Assembly (NCBI GenBank): GCA_945643635.1
Contig: CALZFC010000081.1
Coordinates: 352,501-416,500, forward strand
DNA length: 64,000 nt
Reading direction: 5' to 3'
From: Allodiplogaster sudhausi
Taxonomy: Eukaryota; Nematoda; Chromadorea; Rhabditida; Diplogasteridae
This document shows, piece after piece, positions 10,967 through 21,200 of this stretch; the first letter of the stretch is position 1, and each line of letters begins with the position of its first letter. Position numbers and translations under genes: made by a program. The notes under the pieces are model-generated. The model worked only from the letters and a program-made list of their open reading frames with translations, made no database searches and was not told the DNA's origin.

Positions 10967-13332
10967 TATCTGGCTTGCATATTAAGAGTAATAGGGCAAC
11001 GTATGAATGAGAGAGGTATAAATAACGCAATCAGATAAATAAGAGACAAACAACGGGGTGGCCAATTCGTGCTTAAGGCACATTAGAGAAAATGTTCTTC
11101 AGCTGGATTACGGTATCTCTTTTCAGGATTCACCGTCGCTTTGGACAAGCGACTCGCTGCTGACGGTCGTGGACTTCAACAGGTGAATCCAATTTTTGGT
11201 TTACACTTTAAATGTTACTTGTAAACTTTTTTATGATTTTTCCCTGTTTACCGACTAGCGAAGTTTCCAGCTAATTTAAATTTTGCAGCAACACATCAAC
11301 GAGAATTTTGCCCGTCTGGCCGAGGCCCTTTACATTGCTGACCGCAGTGCGAGAGAAGCAGTCGAGCAGAGAGCTACGGTGGAGAGGAGAATCGCACAGA
11401 GCAAGAAGGCAGAGCAAGAGGAGAAGATGAGGGCCATGGCTGCCAAGGCTAGACAGGAACGGGTTGGAGGACCACGCAAGAGGGAGGAGGAAGATGAGTC
11501 TGCCAAGGAGAGAGATGCCATCAGGTAGGAGAACAGGTTAAGACAGGGAACACGGCTGCTTCTTTAGACGGGATCGGTTGGATGACGTTCGCAAGGAGAG
11601 GAACATCACTCGGAACCGGCCGGAGAAGGCCGACCGTCTCCGTCGTGACCGAGTTTGTCCATCTCTTCATTCTCGTCGAATTGTATTGTCATCGTTGCAG
11701 GAGCGTGACATTTCTGAGAAGATTGTTCTTGGCCTTCCTGACTCGCGGGCTCGCACGGGAGAGACTCAGTTCGACCAGAGACTCTTCGATCAGACCAAGG
11801 TTTTGGAGACCCTTTTTGTACCCTTACATTTACATTGCATTGTACTCAATCCTTGTTTGGTTCAATTGAGATTGAAAAAACGAAAAGTAATTTGGCAGGG
11901 TCTTGACAGCGGAGCGATGGATGATGAGACATACAATGCATACGACAAGCCATGGAGAGCGCAAGACAACATTCAGCAGCACATCTACCGGCCCAGTCAG
12001 CTATTCTTTGCTTTCTTTCATTTCATTCGGAACAATGTGCTAAGTTCTTCCATTCGCTGACCCTTCTCTGGACCATTTCAGAGATTAGCCTTATCAACTC
12101 TTTGTTCTCACTTTGCAAGAGTGGTCAAAGTATTGCAGTGACAAAGGTTGAAAGTGTGCAGAGAAAGATGGCGTCTGCTTTTATTCCTTAGTTTTCGTTG
12201 CATTGCTTCTACTGTTTGTCTCATCTCAGACCGCGCAGACAAAAACGAGCTTCTTTTCCCTCGCGAACAATGAAATTGCTGACACTGTTTGGTTGTCTTT
12301 CCCAGTCTCCCCTCTTATCAGATGGCTTCCCACATTGTGTATCCCCTTTCGTTAACAATGTCCGTTTTCTGCTGAAGCCAATCCACTTTTAACTTTAAAA
12401 CCCCTTAATTCTCAAGCACGGAAAATTATAATATAATATTCTCTCATTTCATTAATAGATAACAAAGGCGCTACGAAGGAGTGTATTATCCTATTCCAAA
12501 GTTCACAATTGTGACATTTTATGTTTTCGGTAGTCTTTATCTCGGAAAGCTTCGTGAAACGAACAAGGTTTTATCAGTTATCGCGTCAGCTTGCCCTTTC
12601 CCCAGTCTGCAACAGTTACGAATACAGCTTTACCTGTTTCGTGGACGCCAACTGATAAGTGAGACTAGAACGAGAAAAGCAGTGAAGAGAGGTGAAATGG
12701 CATAAGAACGAGGAAGCAGGTCAGGGGGGTGCTATTAGTAGACAGTTGAGACGCAGTTTTGACTTGTTTCCGTCATAGGAAAGGATGAAAAGGCCATATT
12801 CTTTTGGAGAGATAAAGGGAGTGGAACATGTGAGGGAATGATGGAGAGCCTCGCCCTCTTCCGGTCTCGATTGGACATTCCGAAGATGCTTGGAATAATG
12901 GAAAACTATCGATTGCAGGCAAGAACATCGATAAAGATGTGTACGGAGAGGATTTGGACAAGGTGCTCAAAACTCAGAGATTCGTGCCCGACAAGGGATT
13001 CCAAGGAGCAGAGCAGCAAGGTTCTTCTCGGTCGGGGCCTGTTCAGGTAGTTTTCCTTCCAGCATCATTATGTGTTCATTGCTCTATGCAAATACTGAAC
13101 TAGCTGATTGTGATAGAGGAGTTGAGAAACGAATTGTTGATGAGTCTAAGGAGCGGTTGTGGTCTCTTAGTCACAAGACTCCTCCCACGTGTTTTGCTTT
13201 GTTTCATCTAAACCGCCCCACTCTTCATTGTCTATTATTCTAGCCAGAATTGGGGGCTACTATTTGCACACGTCGTGTTTCAACAGAGCGGAAGACAAAG
13301 GGGCATGAATAACATTAGCAGAATGAACCTAG

Positions 13333-13376
<44 letters not shown>

Positions 13377-13889
13377 CTCTTTATCTCTGACTCACTGCTT
13401 TCTCTGCGCTTCCGTTGTGACAATCAGTTGGAAGCAGCTGACGAAGACTTTCCTTTTTAGAATCTATTCTGAGGTGTTGTCACTTTTTCTTCTTATCACC
13501 TCACCATTTTATCCGGAGAATGCGTCATCTTTTCATCTAAAGCACCATGTTGATGTAGATTAATTGAAGACATTTAGTGGTTGTTAATATTCTTCTTGAA
13601 TGCGTCATTCCTCCGAGTAATTACTACGGAGTCCGTGGTCTTACACCACTCCTTCATTGGGTCATAGATTTCAAGGAAGATATGTGCCGTAATTGAAGAA
13701 CAAAACTGTGACTGAATGAAATACTGTTGTTGAATATGAATTACTTAGTTTTAATATGTGGACTTCCTTTTCTTTCAGTTCGAGCGCGAGGCTGATGTCT
13801 TCGGTCTCGGAGATCTCTTCCAGAAGGTCACCAAGAAGCGAGGAGCAGGAGAAGACAGAGATGATTCTAAGAAATCAAGGAGAGATTAA
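9448..13889 (+). CDS. SNW1: SNW domain-containing protein 1 (SKIP/Prp45 spliceosome factor)
   Basis: Fourteen exons: 9448-9467, 9525-9684, 9810-9980, 10040-10180, 10418-10581, 10679-10748, 10798-10864, 11127-11182, 11289-11524, 11568-11652, 11701-11799, 11899-11995, 12919-13046, 13779-13889. They give 534 aa (human 536). SNW1 is a core component of the activated spliceosome and a transcription coregulator in the nucleus. Diagnostic blocks: SREPPPYG near the N terminus, DFGDGGAFPEIHVAQFPLGM, YDAIARIGHSKDK-like sequence, the SNW motif region IRYTPSQQ, PPSPPAPVMHSPPRK, WKIPPCISNWKNPKG, LDKRLAADGRGLQ, HINENFARLAEALYIADR, and FVPDKGFQG near the C terminus. The start was chosen because exon 1 ends at a perfect GTATGT donor and gives the expected length. 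Introns 7 and 13 hold (TA)n and (CT)n microsatellites; intron 12 is 923 bp. AATAAA follows at 14011. Confidence 0.96.
10889..10963. repeat. (TA)n microsatellite in SNW1 intron 7
   Basis: About 37 uninterrupted TA dinucleotides. It translates only as Tyr-Ile repeats and is intronic. Confidence 0.95.
13335..13384. repeat. (CT)n microsatellite in SNW1 intron 13
   Basis: Run of CT dinucleotides on the SNW1 sense strand, within the 732-bp intron between exons 13 and 14. Confidence 0.85.
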
Positions 13890-14010
13890 GTGTGTTTTCA
13901 CCATCTGCCTTTATTTGCCCATCTGTTTTGTACTATTTCCATCCTTTACTTTCAATTATTTAATACATACTGTTGTTATGAATCTTTCGATGTAGTTAAC
14001 TCACGTTTCC

Positions 14011-14016
14011 AATAAA
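14011..14016 (+). terminator. Poly(A) signal AATAAA of SNW1
   Basis: Canonical hexamer 122 bases after the SNW1 stop codon. The next gene, on the minus strand, ends only 136 bases further on, so the two are convergent. Confidence 0.6.
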
Positions 14017-14151
14017 TGTTTAATATTTATTTGGCAAAACGTAAGGGAAATGCATAAAACTTCAAGGTACACGCATTTGGCTAAAAAGGAATGAGAAGCT
14101 GAGACATCACGACGTAATCATTATATACAACATTTGTGAATGAAAGATAGC

Positions 14152-14925
14152 TTAGGCTGTTGTGGTGAAGCAGGAGATGGGATTGACATCTGGGAGAAAT
14201 GGTTGAGCAATTACGGAAGACGAAAGAGAAGACAAGGCTGAGGATACGGTAGAGAGTTGGAAGGAATGTTGTTGGGAGAGGAGGACGGAGATGAGATTGG
14301 TAAAGACTGCATCAGATTGGCTGCGCTGAGCGAGAAGAAGCTGGAGTCTCCTCTCTGCGTCCTCGGCCCGAGCCGTGCTCTCCTCGCATCTCCTTCTCAT
14401 ATCGTGGAGTTGCTCACGGAGCAGGCCCACCTCGTCCACCTTCTGTCTCATCTGGAAGAAATTCAATTCACTATTTCATCTGGGTATGCAAAATGTTCAT
14501 AGAGAAAGAAAGCCTCTCGGTATAAAAAGAGGAAGAACTGAACCGACCTGCGCTCTGTACTGCCTGGCGTAGAGTCGACGATGTCTTCTTCTCTGCGAAG
14601 AGGCATCGTCAGAATCCTTGATGTCCTGTTGTGGCCGACCTCTCTTCACTTTCCCTGCTTTGGTTACGGTAGCAGACTCAGCCTCGGACGAAGCTTGAGA
14701 ATTAGGAGAGTATGAGGAAGGGAGGAGATGAAGCTGAGAGATAAAAGCGGAATGATCAGCTGGTTGTGAAAGGGCTGAGAAGGCTTCCGGAAGTGGGGAA
14801 GCGAAGGCAGAAGACGTGAGTTGCATGGTGGGAGACACTGATAGGAAAGGGCTGCCACTCCTTGATATATCGAGTCTTATCAGCCGGCAAACAGCAACCG
14901 CCTTCGCAAATTTCTTCTTCGTCAT
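14152..14925 (-). CDS. Putative nuclear protein with AT-hook and bZIP-like region
   Basis: Two exons, 14548-14925 and 14152-14451, joined in phase 0, give 225 aa. The middle carries KVKRGRPQQ, a classic AT-hook core (RGRP). A basic stretch QRRRHRRLYARQYRAQ runs across the splice junction into MRQKVDEVGLLREQLHDM and then a heptad-like segment (RCEESTARAEDAERRLQLLL). That layout matches bZIP factors, nearest in spacing to the Maf/NRL type (YA-x-x-CR), but the invariant Asn of the basic region is replaced, so DNA binding is not assured. N- and C-terminal parts are Ser/Pro/Ala-rich and probably disordered. The start was taken at MTKKKFAK because a 3' splice site lies 12 bases upstream. Function is unknown; family assignment is tentative. 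Confidence 0.6.
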
Positions 14926-15120
14926 TCGGACCGCAGACTAGTAGAGAAAAAGACAAATTGCTCGCATTGCTAACATTCATTCTTCATTCTTCGTCAATCA
15001 CAACAATCAGAACACGAAATGATAATAGCAAAACAATCTTCTTTTCTTTCAAATTATTCAACATGCCCATTTCAGAGATGAAAACAGAGTTAGAATCGGC
15101 GGATGCAAATCATTAATCAG

Positions 15121-16796
15121 CTACTCTTGTATCTCCACTTCTTCCTTAACAATGCTCGTATCCTTAGCAGATGAATCGTTGAGCCAGTTTTCCACTTCTT
15201 CCTGAAACAGAAGAAAAGACTAATCACGCAGCTCATGCCGAGGTTCTTTTCTTTTCTCCTTAAGAATGACCACTCATCGCTTGTCTGTAGAAAAACATTT
15301 TGAACAATTATTAATCAGCTGCTAGAATTTCAGCCATTCAAAGGTATGCAGGACAAATTTCAAGCAGTTTACTGAATACTTTCTAAGAATACCGCAGAGA
15401 CCGTGAGAAGGCTCAAAGAATTGATAACATGGCACTCCACCCATTTTTGGCCGCAAACACACCACTTCTCGAATTCCTCGCCATTATCTCTGAGCTACAA
15501 AGTGACATGGAAATGGAGGTGAAGGTTCAAGTTGCTAAGCACGTCAGACTCCTCGGAGCGCTGAGCACCACTACAAGTCATAGAACAATCCACGTGCTCC
15601 TCACAGTCATTCCAGAGATCACCTCCCTCCTCCAAATTGTTGAGGACGGATATAAAGATCAGTAGAGTGCTCTGTTTTTATCAGGACCAAATAATGTAAA
15701 GCATGCATCTAATCATACGATTGCTAGGAGAATACAAATAAGTTTAAAAAAAAAGCCTCGCTACAGTATTTTACCAATTTGGAACCGTAATCGGATGTTA
15801 CTAATTCTGAATTGGTGGTCGAAGCAGAAAGAGGAAGCGGATTTGTTAGTTCATAAAAAAAAGATAACATGAACGGCAAATGTATGCCAAATTGAATTAA
15901 AGTCGGAGTTATTTTAAATACGAGGGCCAACACCTCTAATAACCCATTCTTACGCGCAGAGAAAATTATCAGTTGAAAGTACAGTGAAAATAGTTTCTTA
16001 TTCGTCATTCAAACCAAAGAAAATTATTTTCCACTTTCTTTCAATAAATGTTTAAATAAACGAGAAATAAACATAGAGAAAACACGCACCTTTTTCGGTT
16101 TAAACTCCGATACGCTGCCGAGATTGAGATGAGGCCGCAACTTTTCTTTGTTCTTGATCGTCCCCTTCAATTAAATTATCCAATTATCTCATTTTCTTTT
16201 GAATTAAAATGTATGTGAAATGATTGCACAGATACCATTAAAGCCTTCTGTCTCTCAATCTCCTTGTCCAAAATCTTCTGTCGAGTAGAAACCGCGTTGA
16301 ACAGCTGCGCGACTCCACTAAATCAGTTTAAGAAATTATATTCGGGAAATGATAGAGAAAAACTAGAGTAAAACACAGCGTACAGAGTAGCAATCCGACG
16401 TAGTTCTCTCTCCTTAGTTCGATCACGCACAACATCTGGCTTCACTAGACACATCCGGTCCCTTTCTTGCTTCTCTTTCAACTTTTCTGTCAACTCGCGC
16501 TTGGTCAAGCGGCGTTTCTTCGGAACCTTAACTAACACATACTTTTGGGAAATAAGAAGCGGCAGTACCTATGCTCCGTTAGTCATTTCGAAAAAGAAAA
16601 TGAAAACTAAAAGTCCACGGCGCACCTTTCGTTTGGGTGGTTGTCTAAAGGAAACGGTCTTCTGGTCGTCTAGTGGAATGATCCTTGTGTCATCGCCCCC
16701 TTCACTGGTCGTCGCATCGTCCTCCATCTCCACGGGGCTCTCATCATCTTCATCTTCCTTGATTTCAACACGGTCTTCTGCCCTTTTCAATACCAT
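15121..16796 (-). CDS. RRP15: Ribosomal RNA-processing protein 15 homologue
   Basis: Five exons: 16626-16796, 16384-16541, 16236-16317, 16090-16164, 15121-15201. They give 188 aa, shorter than human RRP15 (282). In this family the protein works in the nucleolus on 60S pre-ribosomes (27S/25S-28S rRNA maturation). The conserved block is KPDVVRDRTKERELRRIAT followed by GVAQLFNAV and then a Lys-rich helix (RQKILDKEIERQKALM). The N-terminal third is acidic (EDEDDESPVEMEDD), and KVPKKRRLTKRE looks like a nucleolar/nuclear targeting stretch. All phases close and introns are GT-AG. Intron 4 (888 bp) hosts a plus-strand ORF. TTTTAG lies 5 bases before the ATG. It starts 237 bases from the TTC17 start, head to head. 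Confidence 0.88.
15429..15665 (+). CDS. Small HEAT-like ORF nested in RRP15 intron 4, opposite strand
   Basis: 78 codons from ATG to TAG at 15663-15665, extending in frame about 13 codons upstream (YRRDREKAQRIDN) to a TAA. The segment SDMEMEVKVQVAKHVRLLG followed by TVIPEITSLLQ has the spacing of one HEAT repeat of the PP2A scaffold (PR65/A) family, as I recall it. It may be a retrocopied fragment, an exon of an unseen plus-strand gene (a 3' splice site, TTTCTAAG, sits just before the extension), or chance. No poly(A) tail or TSD was seen. Confidence 0.35.
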   Translation: MALHPFLAANTPLLEFLAIISELQSDMEMEVKVQVAKHVRLLGALSTTTSHRTIHVLLTVIPEITSLLQIVEDGYKDQ

Positions 16797-17033
16797 AGCC
16801 TCTAAAAGTAAGTAGAAATGTAAATTACTGCAAAACGGAAGAGGACTTTACTAAAAAAAAAAACTTATTGCGAACTTGATACATTACAATGTGAATTTTA
16901 TTCAAATAAATCCTGGTGTTCTTCCATAAAAATTGCACCATCACGGAAGTAATTTGAGAGTCGACACCAAAGTTTGCTTGTCATTACGCATTTTGAGTTC
17001 TTTTTTATTTATTTAAATATATTTTTTTAGGTA
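16797..17033. promoter_or_regulatory. Compact divergent promoter region RRP15 / TTC17
   Basis: Only 237 bases separate the two start codons. Both sides end in splice-acceptor-like sequence: TTACTTTTAG followed by AGGCT and ATG for RRP15, and ATATTTTTTTAG followed by GTA and ATG for TTC17. No room exists for conventional 5' UTR exons unless they overlap, so a bidirectional promoter with trans-splicing is the simplest reading. Confidence 0.45.
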
Positions 17034-18183
17034 ATGCTGCTGCTCGTGCTATCTTTTGCTCCGCTAATATCATGCACAACTCACTGGAAACGTGTCGAGA
17101 GAAGTATCGTGTCTCAGGTAAGTTCTCTTTTGATTGCCTTCTTAATCTTTGTTTAATTGGTTTTCATTTGTAGCCTCACTCGCCTTATGCTCTCGCGAGT
17201 CCCTACTCATTTGTTGAGTTTTACGAACAGGAAATGGAATACCAAAAAGCTCTCGCAAGCACAGAAGAACTGGCTCGTATCAGTGTCAGTTTTCTATTAT
17301 TACTTTATATATGATTTACATTTCTGTATTTAGGAGTCGGTGAACCGAATAGAGAAGACTCGGAAGGATCCTTTAGCGGACGAGAAACTCCTAAAGACGG
17401 ATGCATGCAAGTTGGCGGCCACAGATGTCGACTTAAAAACCGACACTTTTATGTCTGAGTATCCGCTCGAACTCCTTGGTCACTACGCTTATCACGGCCA
17501 AATGTTAGTCCTTATTCTTAATCTGCGTGTTTTTTCTTTGTATCAGACATCTATTTTGTATCCAATAAGATACTAAATGTTCAGCGAGATGAATGCTCAT
17601 TCTCAATGGGAACTTGAGCAGTCGACTAGTGATCTACCAGACTGCAAAATTCACTACGATCTTCCCTTCAGTCCATACGCTTTCGAACATTTACAGGTTT
17701 CCTTATTGCATTTGTAAAACCATGCCTTAAGTTAATAGCAAAGATGAGCGTAAGAAGAAGAAGCTGAACTAGCTTAAAAGAACAAACGTTCTATCATCTA
17801 GGCAATGCAAGAGCGAGGTTCCCTCACAATGTCTCCTGTTTCGCCTTGGTTTGAGAAAGTTCTGAGTGAGTTTTGGATGAAAGGTCGCATTCAAAATATC
17901 GCGTCAGACATTCGTTAGTTTCCCTATTTCTTTGCTGAACCTTCTGATAGCAATGACGTACCAGCAGGTCTTCGAGATGTCATAGGCCCGTTGATCAGAC
18001 AACAGATGGTTCACAAAGAGCCAGTTAGTTCAGCCTCAACTCTCCTCTCTCTCTCTCTCTTTCTCTCTCTTTCTCTTTATCTCTCTCTCTTTCCCTCTCT
18101 CTCTCTCTTTCTCTCTTTCCCTCTCTCTCTCTCTTTCTCTCTTTCTCTCTTTCCCTCTCTCTCTTTTTATCTCTTTCTATGTC

Positions 18184-18214
<31 letters not shown>

Positions 18215-21200
18215 GTTTCTTTCTCTCTTTATCTCTTTCTCTCTCTCTCTCTCTCGCTTCGTAGGCCGTCCGCGAGATGGTGCTGGTGCATGCCTCGGCG
18301 GTGTCGTTCTGGATGATGGAGGGAGATGCTCCTGCAGCGATGGAATGCATGCGCACCCTTCTCCATTCTGCGCATCTCCACCACCTGCAAGTTATTTCAT
18401 CATTCTTCCCCCTTCTTTCCCTTATCTGATTCCTTTTTCATTTCCATTCTTCTCAGACAGCATGACAGCAAGATTAATTGGCTGCCCTTCGCATTTCTGC
18501 AATTCGGTAATCTCCTGACCCTCGCTTCAAGATTCAGCGATGCCATTACCGTTCTCGAGGTTTTTCTCTCTTTTAGTCAAATAACGAAAAAGCGGTAAAA
18601 ACAAAGGATAGTTGATATAGAAATGGAATTGTTAGTCTTCTTATTGAGCTGGCCCGCTCCATGGCAGTGGAACCTGGCCAGAGGGCACTCATCAACGCGG
18701 CCCTCGGAGATGCCTTTGCCCTCTCCGCTAACTTCACCCGATCCATCTCCTTCTATTCCGACTCCTTGGCTGCTCTCATTCAAACTGACCACATTTCAGC
18801 TGTTCGCTTCTTTCTCTGTTTCATGCCCTCTCCTCATTCTCTCTTCTTTCTCTGTTTCATGCCCTCTCCTCATTCTCTCTTCTTTCTCTGTTTCATGCCC
18901 TCTCCTCATTCTCTCTTCTTTCTCTGTTTCATGCCCTCTCCTCATTCTCTCTTCTTTCTCTGTTTCATGCCCTCTCCTCATTCTCTCTTCTTTCTGTTTT
19001 CGGTACCCTCTCCTCTCTTCTTTCTTTTTTATTCCTTGCTCTGTTCCTCCTACGGTTTGTCTACTGACTTCCTGCAGGAACAATCAGGACTGTCGGCATC
19101 GCCAATCTCTGTTCTCTTCGACCGTTCAAGCATTGCAAAGAAGAAAGCTGCTCTGCTCTGCAACCCTAAGATACGCGAAGAGCTGGAGGCCCAATATGTA
19201 AGGAGAACTCTTTGTTCCACACTCAGTTCGATAACATCTACAGTAACAGAGACAGATTACTATAACAGGCTTGGATGCCAGTTCTCCTGGACGGGGAGGA
19301 GTACTTGTCCCGAAACGAGACGCCCGACAGGATAATGTCCCGCATTCATTCCCGCCGGGCGCCTGAGGAAGTGCACGCTCAGAATGAACTGCTCTTTGAC
19401 CAGGCCGTCTATGGATTCAATCCATGTGAGCATTCCAGATTCTTGCTTAGAATGACCTTCTTTCTCGTGCAGACCGAGAGTGCAAGCTGGTGACGGACAA
19501 GTCCAAGTTGACAGCGATTCGCTGCTCGGTCCCGAATCCCCAGCGATACGAGGCATCCATGACCGCCTTCCGCAAGAGAAGTCACGATAATCGACCCTCG
19601 GTTAGCCTCACTATCTTATTCTCCTTCATGCGAAACAGCTTCGTGGTGCTTTCTTTTCTTATCAAATCATATCCATGTTTATTATCTTTGAATTCCAGGC
19701 GAACTCGACTATTCTTCGGTTGGTGGAGCTATATGTTCGCGATCGAGCACACGCGAAGAAGCTCAGCGAGTTCCGTAACATGCCAATGGACGAGGGACAG
19801 ATTCAGCACAAGTTTCCACTTCCAGAGTCAGTTGTTATTCACGAAGAGAGTGGCACTCTCCATGAGTGATTCGTCAAGGGAGTGGCACTCTCTCCATGAG
19901 TGACTCATAAAGAGAGTGGCACTCTCTCCAAGAGTGACTCATAAAAAGAGTGGCACTCTCTCCATGAGTGATTAATGAAGAGAATGCCACTCTCTCCACG
20001 AGTGATTGCAGCTCCGTGCTGGAGAAAAGTGACTTCTACTGGAGACGTGCAGATTGGCCGTCAGCCGGAGAATGTAATGCAATTCTCTTCCACTCTCCTC
20101 TCTCTTCCATCTCTTCCGTTCCTCACTTCTTCATTTCACCTGAGGAAAAGGGATTCATGTTAGTGTCCTATTGTTGAGTTATTTATTTTGTCTTTCGACC
20201 AATTGCGCACATTAACACACAACCTAAATGGTAGTGTTAAGTGTCTAATGACAAGTGAACTCTCACTCTCAACGAGCAACAAATTCACTTGGGACATGGG
20301 TTGTATTTTTATTTGGTTGTATATCGCACCTGAAATTAATTAAATGTCTGTATACTTGCAAACTAAGGAAGAGGCAAAGGGAGGGAGCTGAAATGTGAAT
20401 AACAATTTTGTGCACTGTTCTGCAAATAGATAGAATTCATTCCAGATTATCTGACCTGCTGACCTGGTTCATCGGACTTGAATTCTCAAGCGAGCACCCC
20501 CTGCCATGGGAGGAACCCTTCTGTGGTGGCCGTGTCAACTTCACGAAACATCCTCTGGCAAAGGTATTTATTGAATATTCCTTTTTCGAAGATGGACACT
20601 TAAGAGAAGTGATGGTTTCAGTGGGAAGGAGTGAGAGAATTGCTTGGCAGTCAACGAAGCGAAGAATGGATGGAAGAAGATCTTCGCTTTCTTCTCATTC
20701 GCATTGTGGAGACTAAACTGCAGCCGGCGGATGTGGGACAGCGAATTCGCACTCTAATGGAGCAGGTTGCGAGAGGGAAAGAGAGAGTGAGATAGGGAGA
20801 GATACAGGCAGCGAGAGAGAGAGAGAAAGCGACTGTTCCCCCAGAACATTGGACCTCAATGGATGGCCTTGAACCTGGCGACGCTGTACTGGCGAGTGCA
20901 CGGAACTCCATCAGAAGCGGCGATCTGCGCCCTCTCCGCCCTGTCCCCCTCCGACTCGGAGGGGAAAGAGGGAGTGGCTGTTCATGTGGATGTGGCACTG
21001 ATCCAACTGGCCGAGCTCGTGCTGCGAGTGACGGGTCGGAGAGAGGAAGCCGCGCGGATTGCAGCGTTGGCTGCGGCCGCCGCTCCCCATCAACCACAGC
21101 CAAGAGCACTCATCGCCCGCATTGCTCTTCTCTCCTCTGACATCGATGTCGCCGTCTCTCATCTTAAGGTCTGATCTGGAAGAACTCTTTCACGGATTGA

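Noticed and set aside
17991..18518. 175-codon plus-strand frame rich in Ser and Leu
   Set aside because: It is CT microsatellite inside TTC17 intron 6 read in a wrong frame. The same applies to the Ser/Leu or Arg/Glu frames at 3000-3400, 28900-29240, 31350-31650, 62555-62855 and 63690-63990.
20074..20145. Short extra intron inside TTC17 exon 14
   Set aside because: A GTAATG donor exists, but splicing would break phase with the next exon; the unspliced frame is open, so I kept it whole.
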